Assembly: GCA_023512835.1 (NCBI GenBank) | Contig: JAKCVP010000343.1 | Coordinates: 487,698-551,697, forward strand | Length of the DNA stretch: 64,000 nt | Direction of reading: 5' to 3' | Source: Taxillus chinensis | Taxonomy: Eukaryota; Streptophyta; Magnoliopsida; Santalales; Loranthaceae | Shown here: positions 51,755 to 62,316 of the stretch, in pieces | Position numbering within the stretch: position 1 is the first letter of the stretch | Layout of the letters: every line of letters begins with the position of its first letter | Notes under the pieces: generated by a model | Told to the model about the DNA's origin: nothing | What the model saw: only the letters and a program-made list of their open reading frames with translations | Databases searched by the model: none | Translations under genes and position numbers: made by a program

Positions 51755-53578
51755 GTTGCTTTGGTGGGTTCGTGTGCGTCGTTGAAGGTCGTGAGAATGC
51801 AGCTATTACCAGAACAGCAGGTGGAAGCAGGCGGATGATGTGCAATATGAATATGGTACAGCGAACAGCAAGATCTCAGATCTTATAGAGGCAGATGAGG
51901 GAATGCAGCAGGGTGGAGAGGGTTCATCAGACGGAGTGCATGGAGGATTATCAAGGTCGGGTTGCACTATCGAAGCCTAGGGGTCCAACGCGGAGGATTA
52001 CAGCATGGCACTTGGCGTGCGCATCTTGAGGACGCAAGCAGCGGGTGGCCGGATAGACTTTGTGAAATAACGCACTGACAAGCTGAGCGAGCGGACGCCC
52101 CCACCTGCATCTTTGCGTGACGCTTTTGGAAGGGTTCATGGGCGCTTGTCGATTGGCGTCAGGCTGCTGAGTGAAGGCCTCTGCTGTTTCACCGTGTCTA
52201 GTCTGGTCATGCGCTCACGGCTTGCGACGCACAGGACTGACTTGGGGACGCCCCTGAGCATACGGCGTCCGTGTTCCATGGTTACGGAATCTGCGTTGAA
52301 CGGTACAGGGCCGACGAAGGTGCTGGTCAGGGGGGGCTGGAGCAGGCACTAAGGAGGGCCGCTTCCGTGCAGTGCGTGGCACTGAGCAGGCTGGACGCGT
52401 CGTGAGATTCGGTGCAGATATTGGACAGCTGGGTGCAGAAAAAGCACGAGGCTGAGGCTGGGCGGAGAATTCAAGGCGGCCGTAGTCTGATTGGGCAGAC
52501 GCCAGTCACAATACCAGGGACGAGAGAGACGAGGAGCAGCTGCTGAAACGATGGCGGTGTCGCAAGCAGCAGAAGTGTATGTTTGTCGTCGGTCGAGTGG
52601 CTGTGACGCGCGCTACAGCGTTGCAGAGCGTTGCAGGATGGACGATGGACGATGGGCGGGCGGCAAGTGACAGGCAACGGAGGCACGGAGGATTCTCCGC
52701 TGGGGTTGTCGGTGCCAAGATCGGTGCCGTCGTGCCGAGAGACGCGCCTGCCTGACCCTCTCGTGCCTCTGTACTGCTGACGCATCCCCGTCCACGAACA
52801 CCAGACGCAATCAGGGTCGACCCGTCGTTGCCCTGCTTTACATATGCCGCCGGCCAATTACTTAATCTGCTGAAGCCTCAACTCCAGCTGAACTCATACC
52901 TGGAATTGAAAAAAAACTACTCAACATGTCGCCGCGATGGACTCAACAAGGCGCCAAAGGGCCTGCAGTGAGCTCTGCTCCAAGCCTCGAACCCAGTCCC
53001 CGCTCAAAAGTCAATTTTCTATCGATCAAGCGCTTGTATTGTACTAAACATTCCCCTGACACTAGCAGCAAGAATTGGCCGGTAGATCTAAGAAGGGGGG
53101 TCTGTGTTCCTCTGAAACGCGATGAGGATGCCAATGGGGAATTGCCCCAGTCCAGGACCACAAGGCAAGGGGTAAGTGCGATGAGTGATCGATGCATTGC
53201 ACTTCAACATGGTCTTACATAGTAGTTGCTAGGTGAGTAACCATCTGGATAGTGCAATTGCTGCGAGTATGTGTTAGCACGTGCGACCAATGAGATAGAT
53301 CGAAATAAAACAACAGGATCTCTGTAGACTTTTACATTGGATCTGATACGAAAAGGCGTAGACATAATCCTGCTAGATGCTATGAGCAGTCGAAGGTGCC
53401 CCCAAAACTCCAGATACCGTGCCATTGGCTGAAAGATAACGGCCACCTCATATGCTCCGAGCCTGCCACACGCGCGTGCGAAAAGGGTTCTGTTTCAGGA
53501 CTAAGACACATCCATAGCTTATACAAACAGTGCATGGTGTTGGCCAAAGACGCCAACCACCATTGAGAGACTGCGTTT
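51755..53578. other. 1.8 kb intergenic, no gene supported
   Basis: Promoter side of the small secreted protein and 3' side of the membrane protein. The frame at 52471-52857 minus has skewed composition and no domain. Nothing else seen. Confidence 0.45.
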
Positions 53579-54472
53579 TCATTGACCGTTGACGGCAGCA
53601 ATATCCACCTCGGTCCTGCCGAAACGGATGCTACGGCAAATGACGCCGAATAGACGGACGGTGTAAAGCGCCGAGACAAAAATCAACGGGAGGAAAAGGT
53701 TTGAGCTTAGGTCAAAGAGCGTGTCCATGCGGTTCTCGAACCAGCATGTTGTAATGGCTGTCTGGCTCAGCAGGACGAAAATGAGCAAAGCCTTGATGAA
53801 GGCGCTGAGGTGCAGTTGCGTGAGCATGTTGGCAGCCGACAGCTCAAAGTTGTTGCGGGGCTTGTCCAGCCATGCTCGGAGACGGCAGAAGCGCGTCCTT
53901 TGCTGTCCTTGCGATTCAACGTCGACATCTCGAGTCCGCTGGTCCTCGTATTGCTCCTTGTTTAGTGCATGTTGCTCTTTGTTCTGTGCAAGCTGCTTCT
54001 CGGCCTGTGAAATGGTCATACCCTCAAAGCTACCAGCCGTCCTGTCCTTGACAACGAAATACATGGCGATGACCTTCTTGGCCATGCGCCTTTCGAACAG
54101 GTCGATGGCGACGAGGTATACCAGCATGATCCAGCCTAATGAGCCGCTTAGATCCCTCTTATCCCACGCTCCCTGGGCAACGGCTTCCTTGGCGAGCTGC
54201 GAGGCCCAGACGAAGCGAGGAACAATGAGGTAGCCCAAGACGAAAATGGCCTCCCATGGCACAGCGGTGACCTTGCACAGGCGGATTGGCGTCTTGTTGT
54301 GTGCGCGATAGTAAGATCGGAATATGATTGCTCGGTAGCGTGTAGCAAAGCTAGCGAGTGAGGCCAGCAGCGAGACATAAGGGATCAGCGACATATATGA
54401 CAGGTCACAGCCGTCGTAAGCCATTGCGGGCTTCCAGTATGGGGCCCAGGCCTCGATGTCAAAGTGGAGCAT
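53579..54472 (-). CDS. Unknown multi-pass membrane protein
   Basis: Single exon, 297 residues from ATG 54472 (MLHFDIEAW); the frame is open for 40 more codons upstream without an ATG. Predicted spans near residues 24-42 (LSYMSLIPYVSLLASLASF), 70-90 (AIFVLGYLIVPRFVWA), 108-125 (GWIMLVYLVAIDLF), 225-245 (AFIKALLIFVLLSQTAI) and 255-275 (LFLPLIFVSALYTVRLFGV). Between them is a charged Gln/Glu-rich coiled coil (QAEKQLAQNKEQHALNKEQ). No family recognised. The closest visual parallel is small fungal membrane proteins found near secondary loci, but no function is proposed. It is divergent from the next gene. Confidence 0.65.
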   Translation of the reverse strand: MLHFDIEAWAPYWKPAMAYDGCDLSYMSLIPYVSLLASLASFATRYRAIIFRSYYRAHNKTPIRLCKVTAVPWEAIFVLGYLIVPRFVWASQLAKEAVAQGAWDKRDLSGSLGWIMLVYLVAIDLFERRMAKKVIAMYFVVKDRTAGSFEGMTISQAEKQLAQNKEQHALNKEQYEDQRTRDVDVESQGQQRTRFCRLRAWLDKPRNNFELSAANMLTQLHLSAFIKALLIFVLLSQTAITTCWFENRMDTLFDLSSNLFLPLIFVSALYTVRLFGVICRSIRFGRTEVDIAAVNGQ

Positions 54473-55475
54473 GATGACAGGGCTGAGAGAGAGAGAATTC
54501 AGAGGGAACAGTTGTAGATAATGAGAGCAGAGGAAAAGCAGGCAAAAGGCAAGAGTGGTGCGTCGCTGAGCACACGGGCAGTGCTTAGGCAAGAGAAGAG
54601 GGGGCCCTTGGGTACTCTTTGGCCCTCGATTAGGTTGATGGGGAAAATAGGTGCGCCAGTGGAATGATCCATGACGACGCGCGCTAGCCTAGAATGGTGT
54701 AGAGTCCTGCACCAGCGAACCTCACCTCACTTCACCTCACCTCACCTCACTCCGCTGAGCCTCAGTCCTGGTCCTGCACTGGGGTGTGACTTCTAAGCTA
54801 AATACAGCCCATTTGCTTGCTTGCATCATGTTACTGCTCACCTTTTTTGTGAAGGGTTCAGTCCCTCGTTCCGCCCTGCCTTGTCGCGTCACTGTCACTG
54901 TCCAATAAAGGTCGACTCCTTCGCTTGCATCCAGCGTGATGGAATACTTCTTCTTCTCATTCTTGAGAAGTCTTGTGAACTGCTACAGGCGCTTGCGCTC
55001 GGTGCAAGCGCTAGAGTCCCAGTCTGTGCAGCCTTGAGCTTGTTTGCTCCTCCCGCCCGGCCGACGGAACCCGTGTGAAATGCTAATGAAAGAGCATCAC
55101 ATCCTTCTGCCGCCTGCATAGCTACGAACCATGCATCATGTTCCGTTATATTGCGTCTTTGACGCCGCCTGATGTTGATCCCCAACACAACCTTGACGTG
55201 AAGCCCCCGTCCGAGACCCCTCTAAGAATCCTTTAAAAGTAGCTGTACCTTTCTCTTCCCTTCTCCTTCCTTCTTTCCCAACATCTTGCAATACTGACCA
55301 TCGTACGAGCGCCTGAGTTTTGAAATCTTCTGATCCTCACACGCTCAATACCATTCATCAGTCGCTTGCTTCCTCTCAGACACACCACAGGAGTGGGCCG
55401 CCTCTGCCTTTGGCTTTCTAGATCCCTCCTATCTTCCTGATTTGCTGACCCATCCTGACGAGCCCCGCTGCCGTC
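54473..55475. promoter_or_regulatory. Divergent promoter between two membrane-protein genes
   Basis: 1.0 kb between opposed starts. Contains the CTCAC repeat (54721-54755) and a CT-rich leader before 55476. Confidence 0.5.
54721..54755 (+). repeat. CTCAC pentanucleotide microsatellite
   Basis: About seven imperfect copies of CTCAC in the spacer between opposed promoters. It could be a polymorphic element or a clustered binding site. Confidence 0.8.
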
Positions 55476-58108
55476 ATGTGGGGCTTCCCCACGGCATTCA
55501 TCTCGATCTTCGAGCATGCTGTCGTGCGGACCACATCCACAGCATTCATCACGAAGGTCGAGCATGCAATCACAAACACCTATGAGCTTTATCGACCCCA
55601 GCTCAATCAAATCAGCGCTGCACTCACATTACCTGTGAGCTTTTACAATGCCTACAAGGCTTGGGGCAATTCACCTGTCGCAGGCTTGGGGTCCACGGCC
55701 CTCTATGTTACCTCCCTCATAACCCGTCCGCACCACCAGTACAATGTCATACTCGATCAAAACTGCCCTGGTTTGTCCGACTTTATGCGTCATTTACCTG
55801 GCCCACAGAACAGCACGCTCGCCAAGTGGTTGTGGCAATACTCCACAACTGATCGTTCCAAACAACTGGCATTCGCTCTGGACAACTGGTCTGACGCTGA
55901 AATGTACGACACCATTCGCCATCTTCAGCCGTTCAAGGATCCGTATTCATTCCTCTTCAGCTTCTTCTGCACTATCCTCCTCATTGCAGTCTTGTTGATG
56001 TTGCCTCTGGTCTTCTCAACTTTGATTCTCAAGGTGTTGAACTTGACACGTGAGTACACAAAACATACTCAAGAGTCTGTTTCGATGCTGACGGTTAAAA
56101 GTTTTCAAGGTCTTGCCACGGATCATGTTGTTTCCGCTCGTCATCATTCGATTGTTCTTCAGGATCCTAGGCTTTGCAGGTGAGCATACTGATATTGTTC
56201 CTGGAACAAGTTTTGACGTTAACATTTCAACAGTCTTTCATCTTTGGCCACGAATCTCGTTACAAGAAGAGAAAGCAGATCCGATCAAGCGTCCCGAAAA
56301 AAATCACAGTTTGAATCCTATACTAACTGGCAATTTCAATTCTGAAGAGTCTTCGCATTTCCCACCTTCGCCGATTTCCGAGTCTGGATCAAGCGATCCT
56401 GGATTTGAACATGCATCAGACAACCCTCAATCAAACTCTGACGGCGAATCTGTTCACGCTTTTAGCAATCAGCCCGAGTCAAGATCCGACACATCAAACG
56501 CCGAGCGACGGCCAAAAGCAACGAGACGCAGTGGTACTAAGTGGCATAAGGCCAGAAAGGCCGCAAAGAAGAAAGACCAGGAGACCCTATCGAACCAGGA
56601 CCAGCATGACACGGATGTGAAAGCGAAGGTTAAGACGAAGTCTGATGGGAACACTGAAGATGACACTGAAGCCATGGTGCCTAAAGCTGATGTCGATTCT
56701 GAGGTTGACTCGAAGACTCCGCCTTACACTCAGCCTACACCACCTGATGTCGCTGACAACGATTCTGACTCGGATGTTGAAATTGCCCCACTGCTCAAGG
56801 CTGAGTCGATCACGGAAATTGCCCCTGCTACTGACATTTCTACTCAGACTGAGACCGACCCGACTCCTATGGTTGAGACGATCCCCAAAGTTAGCCCCTC
56901 TGTTGAGGCTAACTCGACTCCCATGGTTGAGACGACTACTGGCTCTGTCCCTCCTGCTGAGACAGAGACTGACCCGACTCCTATGGTTGAGACGACTACT
57001 GGTACTTCTACTGAGATTGAGCCTGCCCCGACTCCCACGGTTGAGACGACTACTGGCTCTACATCTCCCGCTGAGACAGAGACTGACCCGACTCCTATGG
57101 TTGAGACGACTCCTGGTACTCCTACTAAAGCGAAGACTAACCCGACTCCCATGGTTGAGACGACCACTGGCTCTGCCCCTCCCGCTGAGACTGCTCTGAC
57201 TATCCAGACTGAGTTGAAGAGCGACAATGCCCGATTCCCCGAGGCCGAGAGAAAGACTGATATTAAGTCGCAGGTCAAGACCCGCTCTTGGGCTGACGAT
57301 AGCACTGATGATGAGTTCGGATGGCAGACTGTCACTCGCCAGCGACGCAGGTCTAGCTCGCCTAAGACCGAGGCCAAGGCTGCTCCTAAGCCTGAGCCTA
57401 CTCCAGTCATAATACCGGTGGGTGACAGCGAGACCAAGACACATGCTCGTGACGACAGCGACATCGAGGTGGCCTTTATCAAGAAGACTCCTCTCCCGCC
57501 ACCTCCTCAGCTGGAACAGAGAGCTAATCCCAAGCCTTCGATTGTCCTACCTCCTCTGCGTGGCCCCAAGTTGTGGACGAATCCTCCTCTGCAACCTCCT
57601 GCTAGACTCACGGCTAGGCTAGGACCTGCATCTAGCCCACCCAAGGTTGAAACTCGTTCTGCCTCCCCAATTGCGGATGACTATTTTCTCGTGCCTGACT
57701 CGGCTGTCAAGTTGAGGACGTCACTGCCCAAGATCGAGCCTCTGCCCAAGATCGAGCCCTCGCCCCAGCCCCCCCCCCCCCCCCCCCTGGACTCAGTACA
57801 AGCCCCCGGCTGCGTACGAACCCGTCATCAAGCATGAGTCCTTGATCCAGAGTAAGGCACAGGGAAAGGAGCTGGCGGAATCTACCTGGGCCAAGGTGGC
57901 GGCCAAGGGACATGAGCAGCCCGAAGACAAGCTTGCGAATGCAGCGCCGCCGCCTAAGCAGAAGCTAATCCTAGCGTCTCGTTATGCGACTGGTTCGAAG
58001 AATACGCATTCTTCCAACAATTGGCGAGCCTCTGCTCCTGCGCCCGGTCCTGCGCCCGGTCCTGCTCCTGCTCCGCTCCCGCAGCTCGCAAAGTCCAAGT
58101 GGGCTTGA
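55476..58108 (+). CDS. Repeat-bearing membrane protein, frame broken at a C19 tract
   Basis: Exons 55476-56049, 56102-56179 and 56234 onward. Introns of 52 bp (GTGAGT; GCTGAC branch) and 54 bp (GTGAGC; TTAAC branch; the second is in frame if retained). N-terminal part about 1-215: no known domain, with spans at about 153-181 (LFSFFCTILLIAVLLMLPLV) and 196-216 (LPRIMLFPLVIIRLFFRIL). The long C-terminal part is acidic/Ser/Thr/Pro-rich: basic KARKAAKKK, six 18-20-residue repeats (PTPMVETTTGS type), a DDEFGWQTVTRQRRR patch, then proline tracts. At 57769-57787 nineteen C bases shift the frame: as sequenced it stops at 57837 (751 residues). One base fewer would join a coding-like frame to 58108 (841 residues). 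Function unknown. Confidence 0.7.
56861..57198 (+). repeat. Coding minisatellite, alternating 54/60 bp units
   Basis: Six copies anchored on CGACTCCTATGGTTGAGACG at 56861, 56915, 56975, 57029, 57089 and 57143. Spacing alternates 54 and 60 bp, so the higher-order unit is 114 bp (38 residues). All are multiples of three, so copy-number change would keep the frame. Encodes TPMVETTTGS-type repeats. Confidence 0.85.
57769..57787 (+). repeat. C19 homopolymer in coding sequence
   Basis: Nineteen consecutive C bases encoding a Pro run. Eighteen would be six Pro codons and continue in frame as WTQYKPPAAYEP. Confidence 0.85.
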
Positions 58109-58685
58109 GTGGACATCTGTGATGGTTCATACTAATGTATCATATAGTGAGATGGCATGTTTAATAAAAATCTTTGCTCTTGAGTTTTATCTTTTGGCGA
58201 GTCGTGTGCTTTGTTTGCTTACGTAGAGGTAGGTATGCATGTCAGACTGTACACTTTTTATTTTCGCACTCTGCAGCTGTGCTACAGGTTTGTTCACAAG
58301 TGGATTTCTGTTACAAGTGCATTTTTCGATCTGCCTGTAGCGCAATGATATATTCATTCGTACGCGCAGTTCTACATCTACACTCTATCAATAAGTAAAA
58401 GACAGCCTTGACCTTGTAAATATGTCTAACCATCTGATATCACGCATGTTCAGTTTCCAATTTGTCAATTTGCTTTGGTTGCGAATTCGCGTGTGGCGCA
58501 CCGGGGACTTTTGATCCTGCATTTGCGGTTGTAAAACACCCGTTTAAGCATTACTGTCGGCAGACTATACCCGAGCTTTTACTTCTCTATCATACTTCTG
58601 TTATTCTCCTTGCGTGTTAGCGTCTGGTTGTACTGTCTGTGTTTGAACGTCATCCGCGCACACTGATCTTCTCGGAATATTACAG

Positions 58686-58741
58686 ACTGTACAAACAGTA
58701 TGCTTGGCAATGACCATACTGATATTCATTGTTTGTACAGT
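58686..58741 (+). repeat. Inverted repeat, 12 bp arms
   Basis: ACTGTACAAACA at 58686-58697 and its exact reverse complement at 58730-58741, with a 32-base loop. Could be a hairpin or a dyad binding site. Confidence 0.75.
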
Positions 58742-59047
58742 ACAAGTGGGGGTTTTCGGAGTTATATGTCCAGTCATACCATCCGTACGTCCAGAATACG
58801 TTGCCTAATCTCTCGGAATATTTATTGCTTTGAAATTGAGAGAAACGGAGGGCCAGTACCAGACTTACAGTGCAGTAGATGCCAACTTGTGAATGTTCCG
58901 AAAGGTAAAGATGACTTCAGGTTTGGCCGACTTGTTCGTGTGGACATGCTGGATGGGGTTGATGGGGCTTGGTTCGAAGGACGGGGATTGGCTGGGTAGG
59001 TATCGCTGACGGTGTGTGTGCATTGGAGCTATTGGGTATGGCTTAGT

Positions 59048-59067
59048 GTAGGTAGGTAGGTAGGTAA
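59048..59067 (+). repeat. GTAG tetranucleotide microsatellite
   Basis: About five copies of GTAG in noncoding DNA. Confidence 0.8.
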
Positions 59068-62000
59068 GGTTGTAGATGGGTACGAGGGAGGGAAGGGGTT
59101 CGTCATGATTTGAGGGTGGTGCACATGGATATAGGACGTGGAATGTTCAATTCAGTGCTCAGTTAGGTATATGGGAACGAGAGTCCGATGGTAGTAGAAT
59201 GTCGTGGCTACTACTCCATACACTCGATGGACCTGGTATCAACCTTAAGACAGACCAGGTACGTTGGTACATGAAGCTTCTGCCTATGCAATGTCTCCGG
59301 TCATGGGGCATATTATTGCGAGTTGAACGACCTAGTACGGCTCGATAGACCTTCTCTGCGAAAGTGGTTGTTTGATATGGAGCGTAAGGGAGAATATTGA
59401 GTGACGTATAAGTCGATGCGTTTGCTACTGCTGCATATTATCTGCTGGTATCATTGATTGCAATGCAGGGTGTTTGAGATACCTGGTTGAATGCAGGGCT
59501 GGGTACTGGTATCAGATATCTTGAGAGATGAGACCAAGATATTCCCTACCTCCGTGGCACAGCGCTCGGTACTGCAGTAGATCCTCACGAGTGACTTCCT
59601 CTACAAAAACTACCATACATCTAACCTTTTACTAACGCGCTTAATCTCGTCACAAATCTACGCTGGTCTACCAACAGATTGCCACAAAGAGTTTGAAGAT
59701 ATGGAGATGAAGCAATACAATGCAATGCATACAAACGGTGTCAGTGCGCGTGTGAGGCTGTTACTACGAGACACTACCGACGGGCGACTCTCGGCGCACA
59801 ACACCAGCACATGCACATACCTACCTCCTACAGCCTCGAAGCACCACTAGCCTATGAGTATATCCACACGTCATCACATTCCAGCGACATGCGAATCGCA
59901 AAACGCCTTGCTCCCTTCAGGAGGCCCCGTCGCCGAGTCGTCGTCGATGCCACGTCCGCCGTCCAGTCGTCGTCGACTGACACGTGAATCTACTCCACGA
60001 CGATCCCACGACAAGCCGAGGGTCACGAAGCGTTCATCGCAGATACTCAAAGTTTGAGATCTATGACAACGGAGAGTCACGATAGACAGCCTCAACCCCA
60101 TTGAGGTCTGCTAAGGGTCCGAGTTCCCATGTATTGTTTGTACCTTGCTCCCGGTACATTCAATGTATGCATGTACATGCCGATGCCAATACCGGGTAAA
60201 TTTGGACCGCGGATGCTCGACAGGATTAGCGTGTATCTGCATTTCCACGCGCCCCCAAGCCGCAAACATGGAAACACTGCTGAGCTGGCGTGGCTGGACA
60301 GAGTCGAGAGAGCGTCTCATTCTCATCAAAATTGCAACTGGATGTGCAGACGTGAAGCTTATGCAGGCAGGCCAGAGCAGTAGCAGTAGCTGCAGTCCAG
60401 CCCCCATTCACACAAACTACCATGGCCGTTGGGAAACCCTTGCAGAATCAAGAAGGTGAGTCTATCCAGCCCTGACAAAGATGGCAAGAAGATACCGAAT
60501 CCGGCTTTTGACACAACCTGAGGCACTACACTCACAAAAGATACAAATGCCCTTCCGGGGAGCAGGGGCGCTTCGAAACTCGCCGCTGCGCGCAGATCGC
60601 TTACCTGCCCTGATTACAGCGCAGTAGCGTCGCAGGACCTGTCCATCTGTAGCGTTGTACCGCGCCGTGAAAAGAAGTCGGTGCTGCAGGGCAATGTGCA
60701 GCCGCCTGCCTGCCTGGGTAAGGAGACGACTGCGGTCCACGAGCTGCATGCATGCATCCTCGGATTCTCTTCGCGCACTGGGCTGGCAAGCGACGTCCAT
60801 GCTCACGCTGACATGTGCTCTCAACAGAAACGCCGAGAGTAAAGCCTTGGTGAGTGAGAGAGCGAAGAGAGGAGAGAGGAAGGTCGCGGTATCTCCTCGT
60901 CCCCTCGCCCCCCAGCCTTCAAGACACAGGAACCAAGCGCCGCCCGAGCGCCCGGATGCTGTCAGTCGAATCAGCGGACTGGGCTTGCAATGTACTTGTC
61001 TCCTGTCTGTCACTGTGTACAGGAACCAACCGGCGCAGGCAGGAAGGCTCCATGGGGACCCGCCCCTTGCCAGCAGGCGCCTGTCAGATTTGTAAAGAAT
61101 ATTACCCAAGGTTCAACGCCTGCTGCGTGCGCAGTCACACTTCTTGTACACGACAGTCCCTGGCGTCTAATCTAAGCTGGTACACTAATTCAGGGCGCTC
61201 TTTTGCAATCTCGTTGTGTGACTGGGCTACTGACGGGCATCGCACAAACCGTCAAGCACATGAGCCGCAATCTTCGAAAAGCAGGGGGAAAGAGGCCAAA
61301 AAGAAATCTCATCACAAAGTCTCTCCCCACAAAACTGGATCTCGCAGCAAGGCGCATGAGGCAACGGCTCGTGCGCAAGGATACTGAGCGCGAAGGCTTT
61401 CAGCCTGCCGGCCGCCTGAGCGCCATTCCCACTGCCACTCCCACTTCCCTTCCGCGGTTCTCTCAGCTCTCACGGGATCGTCATGCCAAACGCGACAAGG
61501 CGAGATACGATATCTATTCTGCGCGCGATTCCGTATACAGTCTACCCTACGCATGGCGTCGTTCGACAGCTCAGCGAGATGAGAGATGGCAGTTGCGAAG
61601 ATGTAAGACGTCAGCATCTGAACCAGCTTCAGGATAGAATCTTGTTGAGAAACACCTGAGGCTCAAGGGGGCGCATTGGATTGGGTTCGGGGGGCAAGCA
61701 CGCACTGCGTAGACAAGCCGACAGAGCGATCAGCAGCTAGTATATGACCGAGCCGCCTTCGCGTGCGCCACGTTGATCATGTCTCCGCTAGGCAAAACCT
61801 CACTCGTAAGCTGATGACCGAGGCGCAACGGTTTGCTTTTCTTCACATGTTGTCCAACTATTCCTTAGCGCTGAGACTGCTTTCTGTTGAGAGGCCGGCG
61901 GTAGTGAGTCATGTCCATGAGAGATACGAGAGAAGCTGCAGATCGCAAGTGAAAAGTGACTGGAAAGAGATGCAAGAAAGACCAAAATTGGTTTGTTTCA

Positions 62001-62316
62001 TAGCTAGGTATGTGCAGTATGGAGAGCCTCAAATCCAAACGAGGACATCTCGTCTCATATCGAGATCAATCTATAACTGAGCAAAAAAGAAAAACCTCCT
62101 TTCTCTTCGATAATGACTGTGTGAATGAGCGGGACCAAATCTGTCCCCGTCCGTAGACGTGGTGGTACTCAAAACTCGCAAAATGTCATATTTTCCTGGC
62201 GTGCCGTTCGTTCGTGGGCGTCGCGCACAGCGCGGCCCTTTCTCGAGAAGGTGGGTATCAATCTATCGTATAATTCAACCATGTCGTTTCACACCGAGAC
62301 CGTATGCTCAGTGAAT

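Larger units (their letters stand above)
58109..62316. other. 4.2 kb stretch without a supported gene
   Basis: Only short or non-ATG frames (for example 60462-61109 minus, start codon not ATG). Contains a 12 bp inverted repeat (58686/58741), GTAG microsatellite (59048) and many pentamer-like short repeats. No transposase, LTR or RNA gene recognised. May be a degraded element or subtelomere-like gene-poor DNA. Confidence 0.45.

Noticed and set aside
56587..57482. Two long minus-strand frames opposite the minisatellite
   Set aside because: Repeats of 54/60 bp are open in several frames on both strands; the plus-strand frame has the spliced upstream exons.
60462..61109. 215-residue minus-strand frame
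   Set aside because: Non-ATG start, no domain, overlapping open frames on the other strand.
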